From Ferrithrix thermotolerans DSM 19514 (GTDB taxonomy: Bacteria > Actinomycetota > Acidimicrobiia > Acidimicrobiales > CAIXPF01): a stretch of 64,000 nucleotides of DNA. The notes beneath the pieces were generated by a model. It worked only from the letters and a program-made list of their open reading frames with translations, made no database searches and was not told the origin of the DNA. Position 1 is the first letter of the stretch, and each line of letters opens with the position of its first letter. The DNA lies in the NCBI GenBank assembly GCA_945906305.1, contig CAMDQT010000018.1:1-64000 (forward strand), written 5' to 3'. The position numbers were made by a program, and so were the translations under genes. Shown piece by piece: positions 42,298 to 49,245 of this stretch.

Positions 42298-43863
42298 TCA
42301 GCCTCGCTGGGCGGGGTAGGTGCCCGACAAGCTGCCCGGCTTGGGGGCCTTCGCTCCGGTACGTACCGTCGGGTCCGGTGGGGAGTGTGCCAAGTCCAAG
42401 TCGTCGATGCTGCCGTTGGCGTCGCGGCGTCCCATCGCCCGATCGATGGTATTGAACAGGCCATCCTTGAACGGGTAGGCCAGATACCAACCGGCCCAGT
42501 TGCGTACCGGGTCACCGGAGTAGAACTTGGCGTATTGGAGCATGCGGGACCCGAACGCGTCGCCGGTGGCGTCCCAGGCCAGCTTGAATAGTCCGATGCG
42601 CTCCTCGGCGGAGACACCCGGTCGACCCTTGACGTACTGATCGAGATAGGGGCGCAGGACGTCGCTGGCCAGGTCTGCCTCGGTGGGGGCGTAGAAGAAG
42701 CCGCCCGCCGCCAACGATTGAATGACCTCCACCAGACGGGGGTAGACCCTGGGGGCGCGTAGATGGGCGGTTGCCAGGTAGGGCATGTGCGGGGCCCACA
42801 CGCCGCTCGGACCGGGCTTGGCCAGCGCCTCCGCACCGTAGAAGGTGGCCTGGAATGTTTCGAGCTCGATGAGCAACTCGCCCAGCTTTTCCTGCAGGTG
42901 CAAGAAACCGTCGATGCCGACCGCGTCGGCGAGGCGCATGGCCAAACCGCAGAAGAATTCCAGGTTCGAGAGCATTCGGGTTGCGGTCTGGACAGCAACG
43001 GTGCCGTCACGGGGGCGTAGTTGGTTGGCCACATCACGGGCGCCGGGCCCACCACCGTCCATGAACACCCGATCCCAGGGCACCAAAACGTCGTCGAAGA
43101 TGGCGATGCAGTCCATCTCCTCGAACCGCGAGGACAGGGGATGATCGAAGCGGCTGCGCCCCGCGGGGGCGAAGACCTCGCGGCAGACGAACCGCAGGCC
43201 GGGGGAGTTGGTCGGAATGCCAAACCCCACCGCGTAGGCCTCGTCGCCGGCGGCGACGCCACCGAAGGGCCACACCATGACCTCCTCGCAGAGCGGGGCC
43301 ATGGTGCCGAGCATCTTTGCTCCCCGCACGATGATCCCCTCGGGCGTGTGGCGGACCCGTCCGAGATGGGTGAAAGGGGACTCTTGCTGGCCGGAGGATC
43401 GTGAGCGATCGACCTGGGGGTTGACGAGCATGTGGGTGAGGAACAGGTCGTTGTCTCGCACATGGTGGTAGTAGTTCACGACGTTGTCCGCGTACGCCGC
43501 CGAGCCGCCGGTACCGAACAGGGGCGAGATGAGCGAGAAGTCGGTGAGCAGCGCATTCATGAAGTCTGGGGCGCGGCCCATGAAGCCGAAGGAGTGGTCC
43601 GTCCGTAGCTTGTAAAGCTGGCGGCGGCGCACGAGGTCTTCTTTGGTGCGGGGGATGACGAACCCCGACGAGTAGCCCTCGGTGATGGCGATATCGCGAT
43701 GGCGGGGATCGTGCTGGAGGTCGTACTGCTCCATGATCGAGCCCAAGATCCCGGCGAAGGCTGGCTCGGCGGTGACGTCGTGCAGCTTGCGCCCCGCGAG
43801 CCACACCTCCGGTTGCCGCTGTTTGATACTGGCAAGGTATTCGGCCCCGGTGCGTGCTCCCAT
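42298..43863 (-). CDS. HpaB-type FAD-dependent (4-hydroxyphenylacetate 3-hydroxylase family) monooxygenase
   Basis: 521 aa, full length for HpaB N- and C-terminal domains. RTGAEYLASI start, the conserved TDFSL region, and the HRDIAI/VNPQVDRSR flavin-contacting loops are recognisable. HpaB enzymes use FADH2 from a separate reductase and hydroxylate a phenol ortho to its OH group; the related 4-hydroxybutyryl-CoA dehydratases need a Cys3His iron-sulfur site that I do not see clearly here. The gene is back to back with an extradiol dioxygenase, the natural next enzyme. It is leaderless: TACATT, six bases, ATG 43863. Confidence 0.88.
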   Translation of the reverse strand: MGARTGAEYLASIKQRQPEVWLAGRKLHDVTAEPAFAGILGSIMEQYDLQHDPRHRDIAITEGYSSGFVIPRTKEDLVRRRQLYKLRTDHSFGFMGRAPDFMNALLTDFSLISPLFGTGGSAAYADNVVNYYHHVRDNDLFLTHMLVNPQVDRSRSSGQQESPFTHLGRVRHTPEGIIVRGAKMLGTMAPLCEEVMVWPFGGVAAGDEAYAVGFGIPTNSPGLRFVCREVFAPAGRSRFDHPLSSRFEEMDCIAIFDDVLVPWDRVFMDGGGPGARDVANQLRPRDGTVAVQTATRMLSNLEFFCGLAMRLADAVGIDGFLHLQEKLGELLIELETFQATFYGAEALAKPGPSGVWAPHMPYLATAHLRAPRVYPRLVEVIQSLAAGGFFYAPTEADLASDVLRPYLDQYVKGRPGVSAEERIGLFKLAWDATGDAFGSRMLQYAKFYSGDPVRNWAGWYLAYPFKDGLFNTIDRAMGRRDANGSIDDLDLAHSPPDPTVRTGAKAPKPGSLSGTYPAQRG

Positions 43864-43869
43864 GGCCGG

Positions 43870-43875
43870 AATGTA
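43870..43875 (-). promoter_or_regulatory. leaderless -10 element for the HpaB-type gene
   Basis: TACATT, six bases, then ATG 43863. The overlapping TAGTCT on the plus strand (43874-43879) could serve the divergent dioxygenase. Confidence 0.5.
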
Positions 43876-43927
43876 GTCTCCCTCAGCGTCGGTGTGTCAG
43901 TCGCCGACAACAGGACGGAGGCCGTCA

Positions 43928-44896
43928 ATGGCGGTGCAAGGACTCGCCTATCTGGTGACCGAGGTGGCCGAAGTCGAGGCTTGGCGCTCCTTCGTGGAGC
44001 GAGTACTCGGGGCGCAACTGGTAGAGAATGCTGATGGCTTGACGGTCCGCCTTGACGAGCGAGCGGCCCGGCTGCTGCTGCGTCCCGCCTCCGCCGATGG
44101 GCCCGTCGTTGCGGGCTGGCAGGTGGCCGACGAGCGGGCTGCGCATGAGCTGGCCGGGCGCGCCGGAGCGCAAGCCGTACCGGGCGCTGCGCCCGAGGCG
44201 GCAGCACGCGGGGTAGAAGGATTCATCGGGTTCGAGGATCCCAGCGGCCAAAACCTGGAGTTGTGCTGGGGGCCGCTCGACGCAGCGACACCGTTCTGCG
44301 GGGCACGGCCCCATGGGGGGTTCCGCACCGGTGAGCTGGGCATGGGCCACGCCGTATGGTCCCTCGCCGATCTAGGCGTCGCCCGCAGTTTCTACGAGGA
44401 GGTGCTGGGCTTTCGGCCGAGCGACTTCGCCACGGTGCCCGGCCCGCTCTACTTCTTTCACGCCAATCCCCGTCACCACAGCCTGGCGCTGGGTGAATTG
44501 GGGTTCGTCGGCCTGCACCATGTCATGGTCGAGGTGCTCGATTTCGACGATCTGGGCCGTTCCTATGACGCGGCAATCGAAGGCGGCTGGCCGATCATCT
44601 CCAGCCTGGGGCGGCACACCAACGACCATGTCACGTCCTTTTACGTGCGTACGCCGTCGAACTGGGCCGTCGAGGTGGGCTGGGGCGGCCTGCTCATCGT
44701 GGACGAGGCGAGCTGGCAGGTGCGTGAGTTGACCGAAGGACCGAGCCTGTGGGGCCACGAGCGAACTTGGGTCAGCGACGAGATGAAGGTGCGCCAACGA
44801 GAGCTGCGCCATCAGGCCGCGGCGGAGAACCTCCGCGCCCCGTTGCACCTGCCCGCCGGGATGCCAGCCGATGTCGAAGGGGTTCCGCTGCGCTGA
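43928..44896 (+). CDS. type I extradiol ring-cleavage dioxygenase (BphC-like)
   Basis: 322 aa with two VOC modules. The catalytic C-terminal half has the iron ligands His141 (GMGHAVW), His198 (LHHVM) and Glu249 (AVEVGW), plus the acid-base and second-sphere residues His184, His230 and Tyr239, matching the 2,3-dihydroxybiphenyl dioxygenase/HsaC set. It should open a catechol ring at the meta position. GGAGG lies seven bases before ATG 43928. It shares a 64-base divergent region with an HpaB-type hydroxylase, so hydroxylation then cleavage of a phenolic ring is likely. Confidence 0.93.
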   Translation: MAVQGLAYLVTEVAEVEAWRSFVERVLGAQLVENADGLTVRLDERAARLLLRPASADGPVVAGWQVADERAAHELAGRAGAQAVPGAAPEAAARGVEGFIGFEDPSGQNLELCWGPLDAATPFCGARPHGGFRTGELGMGHAVWSLADLGVARSFYEEVLGFRPSDFATVPGPLYFFHANPRHHSLALGELGFVGLHHVMVEVLDFDDLGRSYDAAIEGGWPIISSLGRHTNDHVTSFYVRTPSNWAVEVGWGGLLIVDEASWQVRELTEGPSLWGHERTWVSDEMKVRQRELRHQAAAENLRAPLHLPAGMPADVEGVPLR

Positions 44897-44910
44897 GCAG
44901 CCGAAGGCGT

Positions 44911-44916
44911 TAAGGT
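44911..44916 (+). promoter_or_regulatory. leaderless -10 element for the CaiB gene at 44923
   Basis: TAAGGT, six bases, then GTG 44923. Confidence 0.55.
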
Positions 44917-44922
44917 CCCGCC

Positions 44923-46200
44923 GTGGCCGGGCTCGGTGCCGGCCCCGGGCGGGAAGGCAGCGTCGTGCAAGCAGAGGAACGACTTGTGCCAGACTCCGCG
45001 GCCGCTCCGGAACGCATGCTGGAAGGGGTTCGGGTTCTGGACTTCACCCAGTATCTCGCCGGTCCATCCTGCACCCGGTTGCTGATGGAACTTGGGGCGG
45101 AGATCATCAAGGTGGAGTTGTTGCCCGATGGTGATCCGACGCGACGGCTCAACCCCCAACGCAACGGCATGGCGGTGCTGCACGCCCAGCAGAATCGGGG
45201 CAAACGCAGCGTTGCGCTCGATGTGCGTCAGCCGGAGGCCCTCGATGCCTTGCGTCGCATGGCCCGCACCGTGGACCTGGTGGTGGAGAACGGAACACCC
45301 GGCCTCATGGCCCGCCGCGGCTTGGGTTACGAGGATCTGTCTGCCGCCAACCCGCGCCTGATCTACGTTTCCGTGAGCGGATTCGGGCAGACCGGTAGCT
45401 ATGCGCATCGTTCGTGCTTCGATTTCATCGCCCAAGGTATGTCGGGGGTGATGCACATGACCGGTGATTCCCAGGGCCCACCGTATTTCGTGGGCATCGG
45501 GCTTGGGGACACCAATGCTGGGGTGCATGCCTTCGCCGGGGTGGGTTTCGCCCTCTACCAGCGTGACCGCACGGGCCGCGGCACCCACATCGATGTGTCC
45601 ATGGTCGACGCGTTGTTCCACATGCAAGAAAACGCCGTGTCCGCGGTGTCGGCTACCAACGGCGCGTTCGTACCCATGCGCCAGGGCCTGCACTATCAGC
45701 CCGCCTCGCCCGCCGGCACATTCAGAGGTCCCCAGGGCTGGATCGTGGTGCTCTGTATGCCGAACCAGATCGACTGCTTGTGGGCCGCTATGGGCCGGCC
45801 GGACCTGGGCCAAGATCCGCGCTTCGCCGAGTTTGAGGCCCGCATTGCCAACCGGGAGGCGTTGACCTCGGTTATTGAGGACTGGATGGCCACCTTCAGC
45901 ACTGACGAGGAATTGCTTCAGGTGCTGGAGGTCAACCGAGTGCCGAGTGGGCCGGTGCTCAGTCCCGCCGATTGCCTCGACCATCCGTGGTTTCGCGAGC
46001 AGGGCTCAGTGCGTGAAATCGATGACGGTGAGGGCGGCACGTTCGCCGTACCCGGCTTCCCATTACGTTTCGGGGGAGTGCGCCCTAATCGGACGGTCTT
46101 GGCGCCGCAGTTCGGCGAGGACACGGTCGAGGTCCTGGCGTCGTTCGGCCTCAGCGCCGCGGAGATCGCCATCCTTCGGCCCGGGTCAACATCGCACTGA
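44923..46200 (+). CDS. CaiB/BaiF (class III) CoA-transferase
   Basis: 425 aa. LEGVRVLDFTQYLAGPS opens the fold, and the catalytic Asp229 sits in DVSMVD, as in formyl-CoA transferase. The C-terminal segment (GAPVLSPADCLDHP type) is normal. I take GTG 44923 as the start because TAAGGT lies six bases upstream; GTG 44965 is an alternative and would give 411 aa. It stands between an extradiol dioxygenase and a methylmalonyl-CoA epimerase-like gene, all on the plus strand. Confidence 0.9.
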   Translation: MAGLGAGPGREGSVVQAEERLVPDSAAAPERMLEGVRVLDFTQYLAGPSCTRLLMELGAEIIKVELLPDGDPTRRLNPQRNGMAVLHAQQNRGKRSVALDVRQPEALDALRRMARTVDLVVENGTPGLMARRGLGYEDLSAANPRLIYVSVSGFGQTGSYAHRSCFDFIAQGMSGVMHMTGDSQGPPYFVGIGLGDTNAGVHAFAGVGFALYQRDRTGRGTHIDVSMVDALFHMQENAVSAVSATNGAFVPMRQGLHYQPASPAGTFRGPQGWIVVLCMPNQIDCLWAAMGRPDLGQDPRFAEFEARIANREALTSVIEDWMATFSTDEELLQVLEVNRVPSGPVLSPADCLDHPWFREQGSVREIDDGEGGTFAVPGFPLRFGGVRPNRTVLAPQFGEDTVEVLASFGLSAAEIAILRPGSTSH

Positions 46201-46259
46201 GAGCGATCGGTAGCCGCGCTGGTTTGGTTCGGTGAGTTGTCCGCGTTGGAGGGTCAGGC

Positions 46260-46754
46260 ATGGGTTTCGTACATATCGATCACATCGGTCTTGTCGCGTC
46301 GAGCATTGAGCAGGCCCGCCAGGTGCTTGGCGATGCGCTCGGTCTCGAACTCGATGAGGGCCGCTCGAACTGGCCCCAGGGCAGCTATTTCGCTCCCGAG
46401 CAGACCCACAACTTTTTCTTCCAGGTCGGCGGCGGCGAGACCCAGGTTGAAGTCCTTATCCCCGAGCCCGATGCCACCAGCGGCGCGGCCCGGTTCCTCG
46501 AACGCAAAGGCCCCGGCCTGCACCATCTGTGTTACGCCTGCGAGGACGTCCACGATGAGGCCGAACGCCTGGTGGGCGCCGGCCTGCGGGAGATCGACCT
46601 TCCCCGGCCGCCCGAGGGCCGACGTCGGGTGGCCTTCTTCCATCCTCGCGGCGTGGGTGGGGTGCTGACGGAGTTGGTACCGGTGCGCGCCTCGCTGACC
46701 GAGGACGTGCCAAGGGTGCACCGGCACGGGTCGACGCTGCACCGCCACGCCTGA
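46260..46754 (+). CDS. methylmalonyl-CoA epimerase-like VOC protein
   Basis: 164 aa. The metal ligands of methylmalonyl-CoA epimerase are visible: His in HIDHIGL near residue 8, Gln/Glu in TQVEVLIPE near 63, His in GLHHLCY near 88 and Glu in LTELV near 140. The enzyme interconverts (R)- and (S)-methylmalonyl-CoA during propionyl-CoA use; a carboxylase that could feed it is at 22261-25707. A C-terminal extension (residues 145-164, His/Arg-rich) is unusual. GGAGGG lies six bases before the ATG. Confidence 0.85.
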   Translation: MGFVHIDHIGLVASSIEQARQVLGDALGLELDEGRSNWPQGSYFAPEQTHNFFFQVGGGETQVEVLIPEPDATSGAARFLERKGPGLHHLCYACEDVHDEAERLVGAGLREIDLPRPPEGRRRVAFFHPRGVGGVLTELVPVRASLTEDVPRVHRHGSTLHRHA

Positions 46755-46761
46755 GCGGTGC

Positions 46762-47589
46762 TCAGCTGCGCACCGCGGCGCCGTAGCCCCCGTCGGGGAA
46801 GATGATCTCGCCGGTGACGAAGCTCGACTCCTCACAGGCCAAGTACAGGCAGGCGTTGGCGATGTCAACCGCTTCGCCGAGCCGACGTAGCGGAGTGTGA
46901 CGGATCTGCGAGTCGACCCAGGGCTGATGGGTGATGGCGGCACCGGACATGGGTGTTCTGATGTAGCCCGGTCCCACGGCGTTGACCCGGATCTTGTGAC
47001 GGGCCAGCTCAAGGGCGAAGCACTTGGTCAACATCCACACGCCGGCCTTGGACACGCAGTAGTCCGCCGAACCCATCAGCGCGGTAACTGCGGCCACCGA
47101 GGCGATGTTGACGATGGTGCCGCCACTGCCCGCGGCGGCCATTCGACGGGCCACGGCCCGGTTGGTCAGCATCACGCCGGTGAGGTTGACGTCGATCAGC
47201 TTGTGCCAACTGTCGAGGGATTTGTCCAGCAGCAGCATGTCCGTACGGTCCATCCGGTCCCGGCCGCGCTGCTCGTCGATCTCGCGGCTCACATAGCCCG
47301 CATGGGAGATGCCGGCCGCGGCGACGCAGGTGTCAATCCGCCCGAATGCCGCCACGGCCGCCGCGGCCATGGCCTCGCAGGACTCCTCCGAGGCGGTGTC
47401 CACCTGCACGGAATCGGCTTTGGCCCCCATGGCGATGAGTTCGGCCACGACTTTCTCGGCCCGCTCGCCATTGAGATCGGCCACCATTATGGTGGCGCCC
47501 TCCTCGGCGAAACGCAGGGCGCATCCGCGTCCGATGCCCGAGGCGCCTCCAGTGATGAGCGCTACCTTGCCGTCGAGTCGCGCGGCCAT
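46762..47589 (-). CDS. SDR-family oxidoreductase
   Basis: 275 aa with TGGASGIG near residues 12-19, the Asp-Leu (VADLNG) that signals NAD use, Ser in NIASVAA, and YCVSK as the Tyr-Lys pair. An insertion around residues 105-125 (REIDEQRGRDRMDR) is longer than in ordinary SDRs. It ends only seven bases from the convergent epimerase gene. AAAGGA precedes ATG 47589. It shares a divergent region with a nitroreductase gene and a sharp palindrome. Confidence 0.88.
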   Translation of the reverse strand: MAARLDGKVALITGGASGIGRGCALRFAEEGATIMVADLNGERAEKVVAELIAMGAKADSVQVDTASEESCEAMAAAAVAAFGRIDTCVAAAGISHAGYVSREIDEQRGRDRMDRTDMLLLDKSLDSWHKLIDVNLTGVMLTNRAVARRMAAAGSGGTIVNIASVAAVTALMGSADYCVSKAGVWMLTKCFALELARHKIRVNAVGPGYIRTPMSGAAITHQPWVDSQIRHTPLRRLGEAVDIANACLYLACEESSFVTGEIIFPDGGYGAAVRS

Positions 47590-47651
47590 GGGGTGGTCCT
47601 TTCGTCTGGAGCTCCTACGGCTCGTCCCGCGGCAAGCTACCGCGCCGCTTG

Positions 47652-47669
47652 CCATACCGAATGGTATGG
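47652..47669. promoter_or_regulatory. palindromic operator candidate (TetR-type spacing)
   Basis: CCATACCgaatGGTATGG, a perfect 7-bp inverted repeat with a four-base spacer, between the divergent SDR and nitroreductase genes. It covers positions about -45 to -28 from the predicted nitroreductase transcription start, overlapping the -35 region. Confidence 0.65.
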
Positions 47670-47684
47670 AACCGGGGGCCACGA

Positions 47685-47690
47685 TACGCT
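47685..47690 (+). promoter_or_regulatory. leaderless -10 element for the nitroreductase gene
   Basis: TACGCT, six bases, then ATG 47697. Confidence 0.55.
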
Positions 47691-47696
47691 CCAGGC

Positions 47697-48338
47697 ATGT
47701 TGCTGCCGCTGAGCCCCGACGAGTTGCTCTCCACCACCCGGTCGGTTCGCCGCCGACTCGATCTCACCCGGCCCGTGTCCCGGGCGGTGCTCACCGAATG
47801 CGCCGAACTCGCCCTGCAGGCCCCGACGGGATCGATGCGTCAAGACTGGCATCTGGTGATCACCAATGACCGCGAGCAGTGCCGCCGGGTCGGCGAGGTC
47901 TACCGGCGTATCTGGCTCGGTATGGTCAGCCCTGAGTACCTTGAGCGGATGTCCGCCGCCGAGCCGGACCCCATCGCCCGGGCGTCGTGGCTGAGGATGA
48001 TGACTTCCGCCCGACACCTGGCGGAGCACTTCCCGGAGGTCCCCGCGTTGCTCGTGCCGTGCATCGACGGCCGTCTCGACGGCGCCCCGGCCAACCTCCA
48101 AGCGCTCAAGTGGGGTTCGATCATCCAGGCGGCATGGAGCTTCATGCTGGCCGCTCGGGCCCGGGGGCTGGGTAGTTGTTGGACGACGGTGCACCTTGCT
48201 GCTGAAGCTGAGGTGGCGGAGATACTTGCTATTCCCTACGACAAGGTGCAGCAGGTGGCCCTCATCCCGGTGGCGTACACGGTGGGTACCGACTTCAAGG
48301 CAGGGGCCCGCAAGCCATCCGAGCGCTTCGTGCACTGA
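47697..48338 (+). CDS. nitroreductase family protein
   Basis: 213 aa FMN-dependent nitroreductase fold. The phosphate-binding Arg-Ser-Val-Arg-Arg is near residue 15, APTGSMRQDW near 42, and a late LGSCW segment near 160. Family members reduce nitro groups, quinones, enones or flavins with NAD(P)H; this subgroup is uncharacterised. The start at ATG 47697 is backed by the leaderless -10; an in-frame ATG at 47649 lies before the operator and was rejected. A hairpin follows the gene at 48349-48369. Confidence 0.86.
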   Translation: MLLPLSPDELLSTTRSVRRRLDLTRPVSRAVLTECAELALQAPTGSMRQDWHLVITNDREQCRRVGEVYRRIWLGMVSPEYLERMSAAEPDPIARASWLRMMTSARHLAEHFPEVPALLVPCIDGRLDGAPANLQALKWGSIIQAAWSFMLAARARGLGSCWTTVHLAAEAEVAEILAIPYDKVQQVALIPVAYTVGTDFKAGARKPSERFVH

Positions 48339-48348
48339 AACGGCTGGT

Positions 48349-48369
48349 GAGCAACAGCGGTTGTTGCTC
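48349..48369. terminator. hairpin terminator after the nitroreductase gene
   Basis: GAGCAACA-gcggt-TGTTGCTC, a perfect 8-bp stem with a five-base loop, 11 bases after the nitroreductase stop and before the next gene on the same strand. No U tract. Confidence 0.6.
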
Positions 48370-48395
48370 GGGTGAGGGTGTGAGAGGCTCCATGC

Positions 48396-49172
48396 ATGTG
48401 GTTACGCCTGCGCCAAATCGCCGTTGTTGCTGAAGACCTGCGTCGGGCCGCTCTCGACATCGGAGCAGTGCTCGGAGCCGAGGCATGTTTCACCGACCCG
48501 GGCGTGAAGATGTTCGGGCTGAAGAACACCCTGTGGCCGATCGGTAGCCAGTTCCTTGAGGTCGTCACCCCGATCACGGAAAACACTGCTGGGGGCCGCT
48601 ACCGGCAGCGCCGCGGCGGGGATACCGGCTACATGGTGATCACCCAGGTCGACGACGCGGCCCGCCGCCGGGCCCGCGCCGCCGAACTCGGCATCCGGGT
48701 CGCCTTTGAGCTGTCGATGCCCGAGGAAGGTCACGACGGCATTCAGCTGCACCCTGGCGACACCGGGGGTTCGTTCTTCGAGATGGACCAGATGACCATG
48801 GCCGGAGGTGACGAACCGGGCGGTCCGTGGACCCCCGCCGGTCGAAACTGGCAGCCCTATGTCCGCACCGATCTGGTATCGGCGATCAGCGCCGCGGAGT
48901 TGCAGGCCGTGGATCCTGAGGCACTGGCCCGTCGGTGGGCCGACATGGCCGAGATCGAGGTCGGCCGCGACGCCGTAGGCAACCCGGTCGTGCCCCTCGA
49001 CAATGCGTCGCTGCGCTTCGTGGAAGCCACCGACGGTCGCGGTGACGGGCTCGGGGGTATCGACGTGACCACCGTGGACCGCGACGCGGTGCTGGCGGGG
49101 GCCAAGGCCCGGGGCTGTTACGTCAACGATGAACAGGTGGCGCTCGTCGGTCTTCGGGTCTATTTGCGCTGA
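48396..49172 (+). CDS. VOC/glyoxalase-like domain protein
   Basis: 258 aa with one recognisable glyoxalase-like (PF13468-type) module over residues 1-140 and a less certain second half. It starts with LRQIAVVAEDLRRA, has a Phe-Leu-Glu-Val-Val strand near 50 and GGSFFEMDQ near 128. The metal ligands are not clear, so catalysis cannot be claimed. No function is known for close relatives. It is followed at 73 bases by a tandem CaiB gene on the same strand. Confidence 0.78.
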   Translation: MWLRLRQIAVVAEDLRRAALDIGAVLGAEACFTDPGVKMFGLKNTLWPIGSQFLEVVTPITENTAGGRYRQRRGGDTGYMVITQVDDAARRRARAAELGIRVAFELSMPEEGHDGIQLHPGDTGGSFFEMDQMTMAGGDEPGGPWTPAGRNWQPYVRTDLVSAISAAELQAVDPEALARRWADMAEIEVGRDAVGNPVVPLDNASLRFVEATDGRGDGLGGIDVTTVDRDAVLAGAKARGCYVNDEQVALVGLRVYLR

Positions 49173-49245
49173 GCGCGTACGCCATAGCGGACCGCGGCCA
49201 TGGAGCCAGATGGCGCTGCCCACCGTGTAGCCACGAGGAGATTGC

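Noticed and set aside
49200..49245. ATG at 49200 as a leaderless start for the second tandem CaiB protein
   Set aside because: The upstream hexamer TAGCGG is nine bases away and lacks the final T, the frame differs, and GAGGAG before 49246 is a good ribosome site.
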